Below are positions 41,883-50,460 of a stretch of DNA of 64,000 nt, piece after piece. Made by a program: the position numbers and the translations under genes. Source of the DNA: CBDFLT01 sp965249225 (lineage in GTDB: Bacteria > Chloroflexota > Dehalococcoidia > Lucifugimonadales > G963668185); the NCBI GenBank assembly GCA_965249225.1, contig CBDFLT010000009.1, positions 372,001 to 436,000 of the forward strand. Reading direction: 5' to 3'. The notes below the pieces were generated by a model. The model did no database searches and was not told the origin of the DNA. It saw only the letters and a program-made list of their open reading frames with translations. Numbering within the stretch: the first letter of the stretch is position 1; each line of letters opens with the position of its first letter.

Positions 41883-42215
41883 ATGATCTACGAGTACCGA
41901 GCCTATCAAACCAGACCCGGCACGCTGGACGCCCTTAACGCCAGATTTCGTGATCACACGCTCAAGCTCTTCGAAAAGCACGGCATAAAAAGCATCGGCT
42001 ACTGGACCCCGAACGTCGGCGACTACGACGGCAAACTGATATACATAGTGGCCTTCGAGGACGCCGGGCACCGCGACCGGGCATGGGCGGCTTTGGCGTC
42101 CGATCCCGCGTGGGTAAAGGCGCTCGAAGAGTCTGAGGCGGCGGCGGGCGGCCCACTGGAGGCAAGCGTTATCAACAGCCTTCTGGACCCGACGGACTAT
42201 TCGCCGCTGCAATAG
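41883..42215 (+). CDS. NIPSNAP family protein, copy 1
   Basis: 110 residues, GGAGG just upstream of ATG 41883. Ferredoxin-like dimeric alpha-beta fold: MIYEYRAYQTRPGTLDALNARFRDHTLKLFEKHGIKSIGYW, WTPNVGDYDGKLIYIVAFED, ending TDYSPLQ. The function of bacterial members is unknown. A second, similar gene follows 48 bases later; the pair share MIYEYR, HTL..FEKHG, WTPNVGDYDG and TDYSPLQ, so they arose by tandem duplication. Both are transcribed from the strong promoter ahead of copy 1. Confidence 0.88.
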   Translation: MIYEYRAYQTRPGTLDALNARFRDHTLKLFEKHGIKSIGYWTPNVGDYDGKLIYIVAFEDAGHRDRAWAALASDPAWVKALEESEAAAGGPLEASVINSLLDPTDYSPLQ

Positions 42216-42263
42216 AGCCATGTGGCCGCAGTGGGGACCCTGTTCACCTGATAGGATGTGGCG

Positions 42264-42590
42264 ATGATCTACGAGTACCGGGTCTACGAGGCTATGCCCG
42301 GCCGGATGGCTGATCTTCATGCCCGCTTTCGCAACCATACCCTCGGGATCTTTGAAAAGCACGGAATGAGGAACGTGGGCTACTGGACCCCGAACGTCGG
42401 CGACTACGACGGTCGGTTGATATACCTGTTAGCCCACAAAGACGCCGCCCAACGCGACCGAGCATGGGCGGCTTTTCGGTCCGACCCCGAGTGGGCTCAG
42501 GTGGTGGCCGAGTCGGAGGCTAACGGCCCTCTGGTAAACTGGCGCCGCAGCACCCTGTTGACCCCTACGGACTACTCGCCGCTGCAGTAG
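42264..42590 (+). CDS. NIPSNAP family protein, copy 2
   Basis: 108 residues from ATG 42264, chosen because copy 1 begins with the same MIYEYR; GTG 42258 (MAMIYEYR) also has an upstream AGGAT. Overall more than half the residues are identical to copy 1 by eye, but the DNA has diverged, so the duplication is not recent. A loop near residue 85-95 is shortened (ESEANGPLVNWRRS compared with ESEAAAGGPLEASVIN). Followed by the thiolase-like gene 147 bases later. Confidence 0.87.
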   Translation: MIYEYRVYEAMPGRMADLHARFRNHTLGIFEKHGMRNVGYWTPNVGDYDGRLIYLLAHKDAAQRDRAWAAFRSDPEWAQVVAESEANGPLVNWRRSTLLTPTDYSPLQ

Positions 42591-42737
42591 GTTAATGCAG
42601 GCCGTTTTCGGCCAGCACACACCTCCAACCTGCAGCCGCCCGTGTCCGTCGGTCCTCCCTGCGCCCCGCGGATGAAGGAGAACTCCGAAACGCGCCTTGC
42701 CCAAGGCATCGACGCCCCAAAGGAGGCCTAAAGATCT

Positions 42738-43880
42738 ATGGCCCGTCTATCGCGGTCCGCGGCCATCGTGGGCGTGGCCGAGTCCGACGAGATAGGGAAG
42801 GTAAAGAGCAAGTCGTCGCTACAGCACCACGCCGAGGCGGCGTATAACGCCCTGGAAGATGCGGGGCTTTCAATTAAGGACGTGGACGGCCTCCTGTCGG
42901 CGGGCTTCTCCACCCTCACCATAGCCGAGTACCTGGGGATACAGCCCAGCTACACGGACGGCACGGCCGTCGGTGGGTCTTCATTCGTAGTTCATATCGC
43001 CCACGCCATCGCGGCCATCAACGCCGGATACTGCGAGGTCGCGCTGGTGACCCACGGGGAGGCGGGGCGTAGCGCCCGGGCGCGCAGACCGATCAACCCA
43101 GTGGAGCCGGGTCCCCAGTTCGAGGCGCCATACGGGTTCATAGGTTACCCCGTGCTCTACTCGATGGCCTGCCGCAGGTACATGCACGAGTTCGGCGAGG
43201 AGCACACGCGCCAGGGCATGGCTGAGATAGCTGTGGCAACGCGAAAGTGGGCGCGCCTCAACCCCAAGGCCTACATGAAGGACTCAATGACCTTCGACGA
43301 CTACCACAACTCACGCTGGGTCTCGTGGCCATTCCATCTTCTTGACTGCTGCATCGTGACGGATGCGGGAGGGGCCTATATCATCACCAGCGCCGACCGC
43401 GCCCGAGACCTTAAGAAGAAGCCCGTGTGGGTCCTTGGAGCGGCAGAGGGGCATGACCACGAGATCATAAGCCAGATGCCCAGCCTCACCTCGCTGATCG
43501 CCCGTGAGACGGGGAAAAAGGCGCTGTCTAGGGCCGGCGTGACGCACGACGACATCGATCTGGCAATGATTTACGACTCGTTCACCTACACGGTGCTATT
43601 GAGCCTCGAAGACCTGGGGTTCTGCGGCAAGGGAGAGGCCCCCGACTTCGTGAAGGACCAGCGTACCGCGCCAGGAGGCGCGTTTCCGATGAACACGTCG
43701 GGGGGTGGGCTGTCGTACACCCACTCGGGCATGTACGGCATGTTCCTGGTGATTGAGGCGGTCAGGCAGCTCAGAGGGGAGTGCGGAGGGCGCCAGATAG
43801 ATAACCCGACCATCGCCCTGGTCAACGGCACTGGCGGCGCCCTAGCGTCCACCGGCACCGCTGTCCTGGCGGTTGATTAG
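42738..43880 (+). CDS. thiolase-like protein lacking catalytic cysteines
   Basis: 380 residues of the SCP2-thiolase/Ltp2 type. The nucleophile Cys of true thiolases should lie in the GTAVGGSSFVVHIAHAIAAI helix start, but this has Ser-Ser. The second Cys near the end is replaced in VNGTGGALASTGTAVL. The His-Gly motif is present as LSYTHSGMYG. The adjacent zinc-ribbon OB-fold gene is the usual partner of aldolase-type thiolase homologues that cleave C-C bonds in side chains. An aldolase or non-decarboxylating role is thus more likely than acyl transfer. GGAGG lies ten bases before the ATG. Confidence 0.8.
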   Translation: MARLSRSAAIVGVAESDEIGKVKSKSSLQHHAEAAYNALEDAGLSIKDVDGLLSAGFSTLTIAEYLGIQPSYTDGTAVGGSSFVVHIAHAIAAINAGYCEVALVTHGEAGRSARARRPINPVEPGPQFEAPYGFIGYPVLYSMACRRYMHEFGEEHTRQGMAEIAVATRKWARLNPKAYMKDSMTFDDYHNSRWVSWPFHLLDCCIVTDAGGAYIITSADRARDLKKKPVWVLGAAEGHDHEIISQMPSLTSLIARETGKKALSRAGVTHDDIDLAMIYDSFTYTVLLSLEDLGFCGKGEAPDFVKDQRTAPGGAFPMNTSGGGLSYTHSGMYGMFLVIEAVRQLRGECGGRQIDNPTIALVNGTGGALASTGTAVLAVD

Positions 43881-43951
43881 CGGCTATGTGGAAACGAGTA
43901 CTAGCCGGTGCGGTGGAAACCCCACCCCACCAGATAATTTGAGGGCAGAAC

Positions 43952-44371
43952 ATGACCCGAGGCTACAATAAGCCGGTCCCACAGCCGCAGCAGGAGTCCG
44001 ATTTCTACTGGGAGAAGGCGAAGCGGCACGAGCTTTGGCTTCGAAAGTGCGACGACTGCGGAAAGGCGTACTTCTACCCGAGGGACATATCGCCCTGCTG
44101 CTTCTCCAAAGACACCACCTGGATTCGAGCCAGCGGCAGGGCGAAGCTGCACACCTACGCCGTCGTCCACCAGCCCACGCATCCTGGGTTCGCGGACGAA
44201 GCGCCGTACGTGCCCGCCATCGTCGAGCTGGAGGAGGGGCCTCGGATGGCGACCAACATCGTCGGCATCGGCGATCCGACTCCCGAGAAGCTTCAGATCG
44301 ACATGCCCCTCGAGGTGACCTTCGAGGACATTTCAGACAGGATCGCTCTGCCTAAATTCAGGCCAGAGTAG
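43952..44371 (+). CDS. zinc-ribbon OB-fold (DUF35) protein, thiolase partner
   Basis: 139 residues, GAGGG before ATG 43952. Zinc ribbon with Cys in LRKCDDCGKAYFYPRDISPCC (about 29-50) and an OB fold (about 60-120: GRAKLHTYAVVHQPTHPGF, VELEEGPRMATNIVG). In relatives it forms a heteromeric complex with the thiolase-like subunit and shields or positions the acyl-CoA. It starts 71 bases after the thiolase-like stop; that pairing is conserved and supports joint function. Confidence 0.87.
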   Translation: MTRGYNKPVPQPQQESDFYWEKAKRHELWLRKCDDCGKAYFYPRDISPCCFSKDTTWIRASGRAKLHTYAVVHQPTHPGFADEAPYVPAIVELEEGPRMATNIVGIGDPTPEKLQIDMPLEVTFEDISDRIALPKFRPE

Positions 44372-44386
44372 CCGAGGAGTTCGCAG

Positions 44387-45115
44387 CTATAGAAGCTCGG
44401 CGAGAGACCGGATGACGCGGTCGGGACGCACCTCCACACCATCCGGCAGGCCAGCGCCCATGGCATCGACCCAGATGCTGAAAATACCCAGCTTCTGGGG
44501 CGCCGCCACCTCCCACTCCAGGTCGTCTCCGACCATCCACGCCTCTTCAGGCGTCGCTCCTATCTGCTCGAGAACGTGCGAATATACGCTGGGGTCTGGC
44601 TTACCCACGCCGAATTCACCCTCGATGAGGATATAGTCAAAGAAGGCGTCCAAACCCGCCCGCTCTATCTTGGTACGCTGAACCTCTGAGCCGCCGTTGG
44701 TCACCAGGGCCAACCGGATATTCCGCTCTCTGAGATGCTTTAGAGTCTCGATGGCCCCCGGAACGGGTTTAATCGTGTTGATGCGCCGAAGCGTGAAAGC
44801 GCTGGCCATCTCCTCGGCCATGGATGAGTCATCAACCCCCACTCGCTGAAGCGCGCCAATAGAAGTCTGAATAGGCGCCATCCCGGGCTGAAGCCGTCCC
44901 CTGCGGTGCCGCTCAGGGTCGCTCCAGAACCAGCGGCGATGCTCCTGAAGCGCGTCAAACAGCTCATCGCCACCAACGCCGTTAAGGCGGCGCGCGAAGG
45001 TCTCACACACCCACCGCCAGACCTCATCCATCTGGCCGGATGTGTCCAGGATCGTGTCATCCAGGTCCAGCAGAACCGCCTCTGGAAGATGAGTTGTCAC
45101 GGATTTCCGGCTCAC
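44387..45115 (-). CDS. HAD-superfamily hydrolase
   Basis: 242 residues, GTG start at 45115. Motif I is LLDLDDTILD with the nucleophile D17 and acid D19, motif II LVTNGGS, motif III Lys in VGKPDPSVY, motif IV GDDLEWEVAAPQ. A helical cap (about 25-95) places it in subfamily I. Substrate cannot be determined. It lies 27 bases after the DUF971 gene on the same strand. Convergent with the OB-fold gene, 15 bases away. Confidence 0.88.
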   Translation of the reverse strand: MSRKSVTTHLPEAVLLDLDDTILDTSGQMDEVWRWVCETFARRLNGVGGDELFDALQEHRRWFWSDPERHRRGRLQPGMAPIQTSIGALQRVGVDDSSMAEEMASAFTLRRINTIKPVPGAIETLKHLRERNIRLALVTNGGSEVQRTKIERAGLDAFFDYILIEGEFGVGKPDPSVYSHVLEQIGATPEEAWMVGDDLEWEVAAPQKLGIFSIWVDAMGAGLPDGVEVRPDRVIRSLAELL

Positions 45116-45142
45116 GTGATGTCTACAAGCGTATGGAAAAGA

Positions 45143-45460
45143 CTACGCCTGGGAAGGCTTGCACTGGTCACAAGTACAAAGGCCCCGCAGGATTTCAAAG
45201 GGGTAGATGCCGGTATAGTGGGCGTCGCTCCAGAGGAACTGCACGGCGTACTTGCCGACCATCAGGTAGTCTTCGGCTCGTATGTCGGCGGGCACCGTAA
45301 CGGGGTCCAGGAGTTTGCGCCTGCTCCACTCATCCACGCACTCGGCGCACCCGCAGTTTATCCGAAGGTACTTGGCGTCGTACAGGCTTTCGTGGCCATC
45401 GCTCCAGTGGACCGAAATACCTTTCTCAGTCAGCGCTATGTTATTTATACCTAATTTCAC
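45143..45460 (-). CDS. DUF971 family protein
   Basis: 105 residues starting GTG 45460. DUF971, the domain also found at the N-terminus of gamma-butyrobetaine hydroxylases: ISVHWSDGHESLYDAKYLRINC, then LMVGKYAVQFLWSDAHYTGIYPFEILRGLC. Cysteines cluster at both ends: C36, C38 and C41 in INCGCAEC, and three in CTCDQC at 95-100, which could bind zinc or an iron-sulfur cluster. Stand-alone members have been linked to Fe-S handling in other bacteria; I treat that as a suggestion. The Shine-Dalgarno is weak. Confidence 0.83.
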   Translation of the reverse strand: MKLGINNIALTEKGISVHWSDGHESLYDAKYLRINCGCAECVDEWSRRKLLDPVTVPADIRAEDYLMVGKYAVQFLWSDAHYTGIYPFEILRGLCTCDQCKPSQA

Positions 45461-45565
45461 GATTTCACGATCATTGCCGCGACAGGCCTAAGGCAGATGG
45501 TATCGCGTTCGTAATACGAAAGATAGCTAGGCCTCAGCTGCTGGCACAGCAACCGCAGGGCCAGG

Positions 45566-45880
45566 TTACTCCGGCTCCAGCGCCCGAATCTCGCCGGTCT
45601 CCTGGACTTCGACCGTGTAGCCTTCAAGTGTGCCGGGAATCTGATCGAGGAGAGCGGGGGTCTTCTCCGCGACAAACACCTTAATACAAGGCTTCCCTGC
45701 GCACTCACCCTGGGCGGTCCCCACGACGCCCGGCATCTCCATGAGGCCATCGGTGTGCTCCTGGAGCACCTCTTCAATCGTCTTTTCCGTCATGGTGTTC
45801 TCACTCGGCTGGTCTTCCCTCCCTTGCTGACCGCAGGTCGCCGTCGCAACAGAGAGCGACAGAAGGCCGACCGTGACCAT
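45566..45880 (-). CDS. small exported protein paralogous to the protease N-domain
   Basis: 104 residues from ATG 45880, five bases after AGGAG. The signal or anchor is MVTVGLLSLSVATATC (possible lipidation Cys16, though not a classical lipobox). The mature part TIEEVLQEHTDGLMEMPGVVGTAQG ... IPGTLEGYTVEVQETGEIRAL matches the protein just upstream (residues 33-100: AIAAQEKHTNELLATEGVVGTAVG ... IPGKLDGVVVVTRVAGKIVA) in order and spacing. It is therefore a free copy of the domain that precedes the protease catalytic domain and might act as an inhibitor or folding helper. Two cysteines are in ECAGKPC. Confidence 0.65.
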   Translation of the reverse strand: MVTVGLLSLSVATATCGQQGREDQPSENTMTEKTIEEVLQEHTDGLMEMPGVVGTAQGECAGKPCIKVFVAEKTPALLDQIPGTLEGYTVEVQETGEIRALEPE

Positions 45881-46114
45881 CACCGCTCCTACAAGGCGCC
45901 GTGTCGTACCGTCCCTGGCTATATACAAGGCTACCACCAAAAAGTAGGGAAGATGGCCACGACCATCTTCCCTACGAGCTAACGTCCAAGGAGAGAAAAG
46001 AGTGGGGGCTGACTTTCGCCAGCCCCGTGCTCTATACGCTGATGCTACATCGCCGGTGGGTAGGCTATGCGGCCAACCAGGCCACAAACATTCGCCTTAA
46101 CCCAGACGGGTAAC

Positions 46115-47692
46115 CTACCCCGGTGTTGGTGTTAGTTCGAAATTGACCTTCTCTGTGTCGCCGGCAACGACGGTCGCCGGTTTATCCTGGGATATGTAGC
46201 CCGCCAGGGTGGCGGTAACCGTCCGGTTGCCCTCCGGTACGTCACTGATGGTGTACTTGCCGCCCCTGTTGGTCGTCGCCGATTCCCCAGTGTCAGTCGT
46301 AACCGTTACGCCCTGGATCCTGCCGCCTGTACTGGCGTCGGTCACGCGGCCCTGAATAGTACCCGTGCCGCCCGGCTGCGACTCCTCATTGACAGTCACC
46401 GCAGCACTCTTGGAGTTGTTGGCGGCATCATCGTCAGTCAAGTCGTGGCTACCCGTGAGAGTATGCTCCCCCAGGGAGGCGTTGCCGGTATCCCACGAGT
46501 AGTTGAGAGTGGCGGATGCGCCCACCGCCAGTCCGCCAGTGACCTTCAGGGTACCAATCGTCACGATATCGGTATCGTCGGTAAGGGTAACATTGATGTC
46601 GCTGGTAACAGCCTGGTTGCCCACATTCTCCACCGTCACATCCACGCTAACCAAAGCGCCTTTCACAACCGAAGCCGGCGCACTAACGCCGGTTATCGCG
46701 ATATCAGTTACTTGCTCTGGTGGTGCGCTGCCGTCGTCGACGGTCACACCGAACCTCGCTAGCACCGGGTCAATGGGGTTCGCAATTGTGACGAAGAAGC
46801 TTCCCGCGAACAGCAAGCCGACCGGGTTATTGCCGCCCTTAGTCACGATCAGAGACCCGGAGTCGCCCCCGGCGCTGAAGTTGCCGGGCTCTATGATGAT
46901 CTGATTGACGAATTTGGCCGTCCCACTGTCGTAGCCCACGTTCACGGTGGCGTTGATGGCGGTAATTCTTCCGTTGGTCAACTCAGTAGTCCGGCCGTAC
47001 TTCTTGACCTTCAGCCTCAAGCTGGGGTCCACGGTCGTCGAACTGGGCTGCCCGTATCCGTCATCTGGGGTAGCGCTGCCGAGGAGGCTGGTCGAAGACA
47101 GGGCAATTGCCGCGTCGATGCTGTTATCGCTTCCGTCAAACTTAAGCGGCTCGAAAGCCTGTAAGGTACCGATGGCGTCCGCTGGGTTGACGCCCCCATC
47201 GAAGGGACCTGGCTGCAACACGTTGTCGTTGATGGAAGCGTTGTTTTCATCGGCGTAGACGTGATTATTGCTCAGCGCATATACGTTGCCATTAGCGTCC
47301 TTTACCCGCACACCTATGGTACCGGCAGTGATGTTCGGGTGACCGGTCGAAACGCCGATGGGAACAGGCCGGTCGAACCGGGACGTAGGGTCCGCAAACG
47401 CCACGATCTTGCCGGCCACGCGTGTGACAACCACAACGCCATCGAGCTTCCCGGGAATACCCTTGACACCCGGCTCCTCCGTCAATACGAGGACAACGGC
47501 TGTGCCGTTCGCCCCGAGGCCAACGGCCGTGCCGACGACGCCCTCGGTCGCCAAAAGCTCGTTGGTATGCTTTTCCTGCGCCGCGATGGCGCGTTCCAGG
47601 CCTGGAGGGTCCGATGAGGCCCCACCGGCGGCGGCCACCGCCGTCAGGGCGAGAATACCTGCCAGGACCGGTAGCAGAAACCACTTACGCAT
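46115..47692 (-). CDS. secreted trypsin-like serine protease with CARDB-like and carboxypeptidase-regulatory-like domains
   Basis: 525 residues from ATG 47692, six bases after GGAGG. Signal peptide 1-24. N-terminal small alpha-beta domain 33-100 shared with the downstream gene. Trypsin-like catalytic domain with the triad H144 (SNNHVYAD), D193 (NSIDAAIA) and S278 (SAGGDSGSLI). Then a CARDB-like beta-sandwich (about 345-440: DIAITGVSAPASVVKGALVSVDVTVENVGNQ) and a C-terminal carboxypeptidase-regulatory-like domain (about 448-522: GRVTDASTGGRIQGVTVTTD). Extracellular degradation or processing is inferred. Two perfect palindromes lie upstream (47780 and 47882). Confidence 0.88.
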   Translation of the reverse strand: MRKWFLLPVLAGILALTAVAAAGGASSDPPGLERAIAAQEKHTNELLATEGVVGTAVGLGANGTAVVLVLTEEPGVKGIPGKLDGVVVVTRVAGKIVAFADPTSRFDRPVPIGVSTGHPNITAGTIGVRVKDANGNVYALSNNHVYADENNASINDNVLQPGPFDGGVNPADAIGTLQAFEPLKFDGSDNSIDAAIALSSTSLLGSATPDDGYGQPSSTTVDPSLRLKVKKYGRTTELTNGRITAINATVNVGYDSGTAKFVNQIIIEPGNFSAGGDSGSLIVTKGGNNPVGLLFAGSFFVTIANPIDPVLARFGVTVDDGSAPPEQVTDIAITGVSAPASVVKGALVSVDVTVENVGNQAVTSDINVTLTDDTDIVTIGTLKVTGGLAVGASATLNYSWDTGNASLGEHTLTGSHDLTDDDAANNSKSAAVTVNEESQPGGTGTIQGRVTDASTGGRIQGVTVTTDTGESATTNRGGKYTISDVPEGNRTVTATLAGYISQDKPATVVAGDTEKVNFELTPTPG

Positions 47693-47779
47693 CAACTTCC
47701 TCCTCTACGAACCACTTGATACAGAGCCAATTAATAAACGGACTCGAATAACTATTATACGTCATCTTTTCTATCGGGC

Positions 47780-47797
47780 ATCACCCAAATGGGTGAT
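47780..47797. promoter_or_regulatory. 18-bp inverted repeat upstream of the protease
   Basis: ATCACCC, AAAT, GGGTGAT: 7-bp perfect arms, 88 bases before the protease start. Suitable size for a dimeric regulator; the regulator is unknown. Between here and the next gene (47693-48203, 510 bases) I see no coding or RNA gene. Confidence 0.45.
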
Positions 47798-47881
47798 TTC
47801 TTCGTCGGAGATTTAGCATTTCAGGCCGGTAGCCGCGAAACGGGTGACGTGTCAGACAGTTGCTAGAGTAACCCCATCTCA

Positions 47882-47893
47882 GTTTACGTAAAC
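47882..47893. promoter_or_regulatory. perfect 12-bp palindrome with a TATAAT box
   Basis: GTTTACGTAAAC. A perfect TATAAT lies at 47911-47916 on the plus strand, about where a -10 would be if the -35 overlapped the palindrome; the -35 itself is poor, so an activator site is possible. The next plus-strand gene is 290 bases on. Confidence 0.35.
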
Positions 47894-48203
47894 CGTCATC
47901 CATCGATCACTATAATTACGATACTCAGCAATATCTGATTTCCTATCGCCGCCACCACGACGCTGCTACTTTGTGCCCTGCTCCTCGATGAACTTAGCAA
48001 ATGTCTCCTGTAGATGCCATCTCAAAATGCTTACAGCTGGGGGGTAACTACTCCACTCCACCGGACAGGCAATTTTTGAAGACGTTCCTGGCGAGCCCAC
48101 CGCCGTATCCGCCACTTGGAAAGAGCGCGGGGCCCTTCTTGGGCCACATTTCCCTTGCCGATGGCCTCTGGGGTGCTATATCATCGGCCTGAAAGGGTAG
48201 CGA

Positions 48204-49118
48204 ATGAAAGGCAAGGACTTTCTCTCCGTGGCGGACTTGACGCCCAGCGAGGTCGGGGCGCTGGTGGAGAAGGCCAGACAGATGAAGACAGGGCATAAGC
48301 CTCATCCACTAGAGGAGAAGGTGCTGGCCCTTCTATTCGAGAAGCCTTCGCTGCGGACGCGGGGCAGCTTCGAGGTAGGCATACGTCAGCTGGGTGGAGA
48401 CTGTTTTTACCTTGGCCCTAATGACGTTGGCCTGGGAGTGCGTGAGCCGGTTTCCGATGTTGCGCGGGTACTGGACCAATGGGTGGACGGCATCGTGGCC
48501 CGCGTGTTCTCTCACCGCAGCCTGGAGCTGCTGGCCGAGCACACCAAGATACCCGTGATCAACGCCCTTTCAGACCTGGAACATCCCTGTCAAGCCATGG
48601 GCGACCTGCTCACCATCTACGAGCATAAGGGCGCATTGGAGGGGATAAAGGTCGCGTTCGTGGGCGACGGAAACAACGTGGCGTCCAGCCTGGCGCTGGC
48701 ATGCGCCTCTGTGGGCACGGAGTTCGCCCTGGCGGCTCCCAGGGACTACCAGATACCTTCTGTCGTGTGGGAGGAGGCAAAGGAGAGGGCGTCCCTCAAT
48801 GGGACCAAGGTGGGATGGGTGGAGCTTCCCCAGCAGGCGGTCCGGGGCGCCGATGTCGTCTACACCGATGTCTGGGTGAGCATGGGCGACGAGGGTGAGG
48901 CGAAACAGCGGCTCAGTGCGTTCGCCGACTATCAGGTTAATGAGGAGCTGATGAGCTTCGCCAAGCCCGACGCCGTGTTCATGCACGACATGCCCGCCCA
49001 CGAGGGCGAAGAGATCGCCAAGGGGATGCTGGACCATCCCCGCTCGGCGGTGTTCGACCAGGCGGAGAACCGCCTCCACGCCCAGAACGCGATCCTGGCT
49101 GAGCTATTTCCTCAATAG
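48204..49118 (+). CDS. argF: ornithine carbamoyltransferase-like protein
   Basis: 304 residues. Carbamoyl-phosphate motif SLRTR at 49-53 (KPSLRTRGSFEVG), the HPCQ motif (EHPCQAMGDL, near 130), a substrate-loop DVWVSMGDE near 232, and the C-terminal motif as VFMHDMPAHEGEEI. Typical ornithine enzymes have HCLP at this last position; here HDMP replaces the Cys and Leu that contact the ornithine side chain. The fold is certain, the amino substrate less so. No other arg gene is near; der follows after 19 bases. Confidence 0.85.
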   Translation: MKGKDFLSVADLTPSEVGALVEKARQMKTGHKPHPLEEKVLALLFEKPSLRTRGSFEVGIRQLGGDCFYLGPNDVGLGVREPVSDVARVLDQWVDGIVARVFSHRSLELLAEHTKIPVINALSDLEHPCQAMGDLLTIYEHKGALEGIKVAFVGDGNNVASSLALACASVGTEFALAAPRDYQIPSVVWEEAKERASLNGTKVGWVELPQQAVRGADVVYTDVWVSMGDEGEAKQRLSAFADYQVNEELMSFAKPDAVFMHDMPAHEGEEIAKGMLDHPRSAVFDQAENRLHAQNAILAELFPQ

Positions 49119-49137
49119 AGGAACATCAGGTCTAATC

Positions 49138-50460
49138 ATGTCGAAACCTCTGGTCGCCATCGTCGGGCGACCCAACGTAGGCAAATCCACCCTGTTCAAC
49201 AGGCTTTCGGGACAGCGCACCGCCATCGTCTCCGAGCAAGCCGGGACCACGCGGGACCGCGTCATCACCGAGACGGTCTGGGCCGACTACCCGTTTATCC
49301 TGGTTGACACGGGCGGACTAGACGTTTCCCCTGAGACGGAGATCTGGCGTAAGACCAAGGAGCAGGTGGAACTGGCTCTCGCAGAGGCGGACGTGGTTAT
49401 CATGCTGGTGGACGTGACCGAGGGAACGACCGCCGCGGACCGAGACGTGGCCGATGTCCTGCGGGTCGCTGGTAAATCGGTGATCCTGGCCGCCAATAAG
49501 GCGGACAACGAGTCTCGCACTGCCCAGGCTGTCGAGTTCTACGAGCTCAGCCTTGGAGGCCCCTTTCCGATAAGCGCTTACCACAACATGGGGATCGAAG
49601 ACCTGATGTCGGAGGTAATAGCCAGGTTCCCAGGAGAGCCCTCTTCCCCCGAGGTGGAAGCAGATATGAGCCTGGCCATCGTTGGCCGCACGAACGTGGG
49701 CAAGTCTATGCTGATTAACGCTATCACCGGACAGCCACGGGCCATCGTAAGCGAGATCCCCGGAACGACGCGAGACGCGCTGGATACCTTGGTCACGTTG
49801 GAGGACGGATCAGTGCTCAGGCTGATCGATACCGCCGGCATACGCCGAAGGGGAAGCGTCCAACCCGGTATCGAACGCTACAGCGTGCTGCGGGCCATAC
49901 TCGCCATCGACCGGGCGGAGATCGCGGTCCTGCTGATGGACGCCTCCGAGCTGGCGACGGCCCAGGACACCCACATCTCCAGCTTCATCTTCGAAGCGTA
50001 CAAGGGCATCGTCTTGGCAATCAACAAGTGGGACCTGGCCGGGCAGATGGGGATTACCGAAGACGACGCGGTCAAGACAGTTAAGGGACGGTTTAAGTTC
50101 GCTTCATACGCTCCCATATGTTTCACATCCGCCCTCCTCGGCACAGGGTTAACGGGACTACTGGATATGACCAAGACGGTGCACGAGGAGTGGTCTAAAT
50201 CGCTTCCCCGCTATGATCTGCGGCGGACCATTATGACGGCGGTGGCAGAGCACCCGCCGGCCACCTCGGGGAGACACGCATTGAAGATCTACGGCGTCAC
50301 TCAAGACCGAACGCGCCCCCCCGGCTTCACCTTCTATGTAAACAGGTCCGACATGGTACACTTTTCGTACCAGCGCTACCTGGAGAACACGTTAAGAGAA
50401 GCTTACGGTTTCCAGGGAAGCCGACTGAAGATGCGATTCAAGGGCAGGGGTGGGCGGTGA
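49138..50460 (+). CDS. der: ribosome-associated double GTPase Der (EngA)
   Basis: 440 residues with two G domains. First: GRPNVGKSTLFNRL (9-22), DTGGLD, NKAD. Second: GRTNVGKSMLINAITG (near 180), DTAGIRRRG, NKWD. The KH-like C-terminal domain (from about 350) ends in a basic tail LKMRFKGRGGR. Needed for 50S subunit assembly. The stop overlaps the plsY start (GTGA), giving the operon argF-der-plsY-gpsA, a common der-plsY-gpsA order. Confidence 0.96.
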   Translation: MSKPLVAIVGRPNVGKSTLFNRLSGQRTAIVSEQAGTTRDRVITETVWADYPFILVDTGGLDVSPETEIWRKTKEQVELALAEADVVIMLVDVTEGTTAADRDVADVLRVAGKSVILAANKADNESRTAQAVEFYELSLGGPFPISAYHNMGIEDLMSEVIARFPGEPSSPEVEADMSLAIVGRTNVGKSMLINAITGQPRAIVSEIPGTTRDALDTLVTLEDGSVLRLIDTAGIRRRGSVQPGIERYSVLRAILAIDRAEIAVLLMDASELATAQDTHISSFIFEAYKGIVLAINKWDLAGQMGITEDDAVKTVKGRFKFASYAPICFTSALLGTGLTGLLDMTKTVHEEWSKSLPRYDLRRTIMTAVAEHPPATSGRHALKIYGVTQDRTRPPGFTFYVNRSDMVHFSYQRYLENTLREAYGFQGSRLKMRFKGRGGR

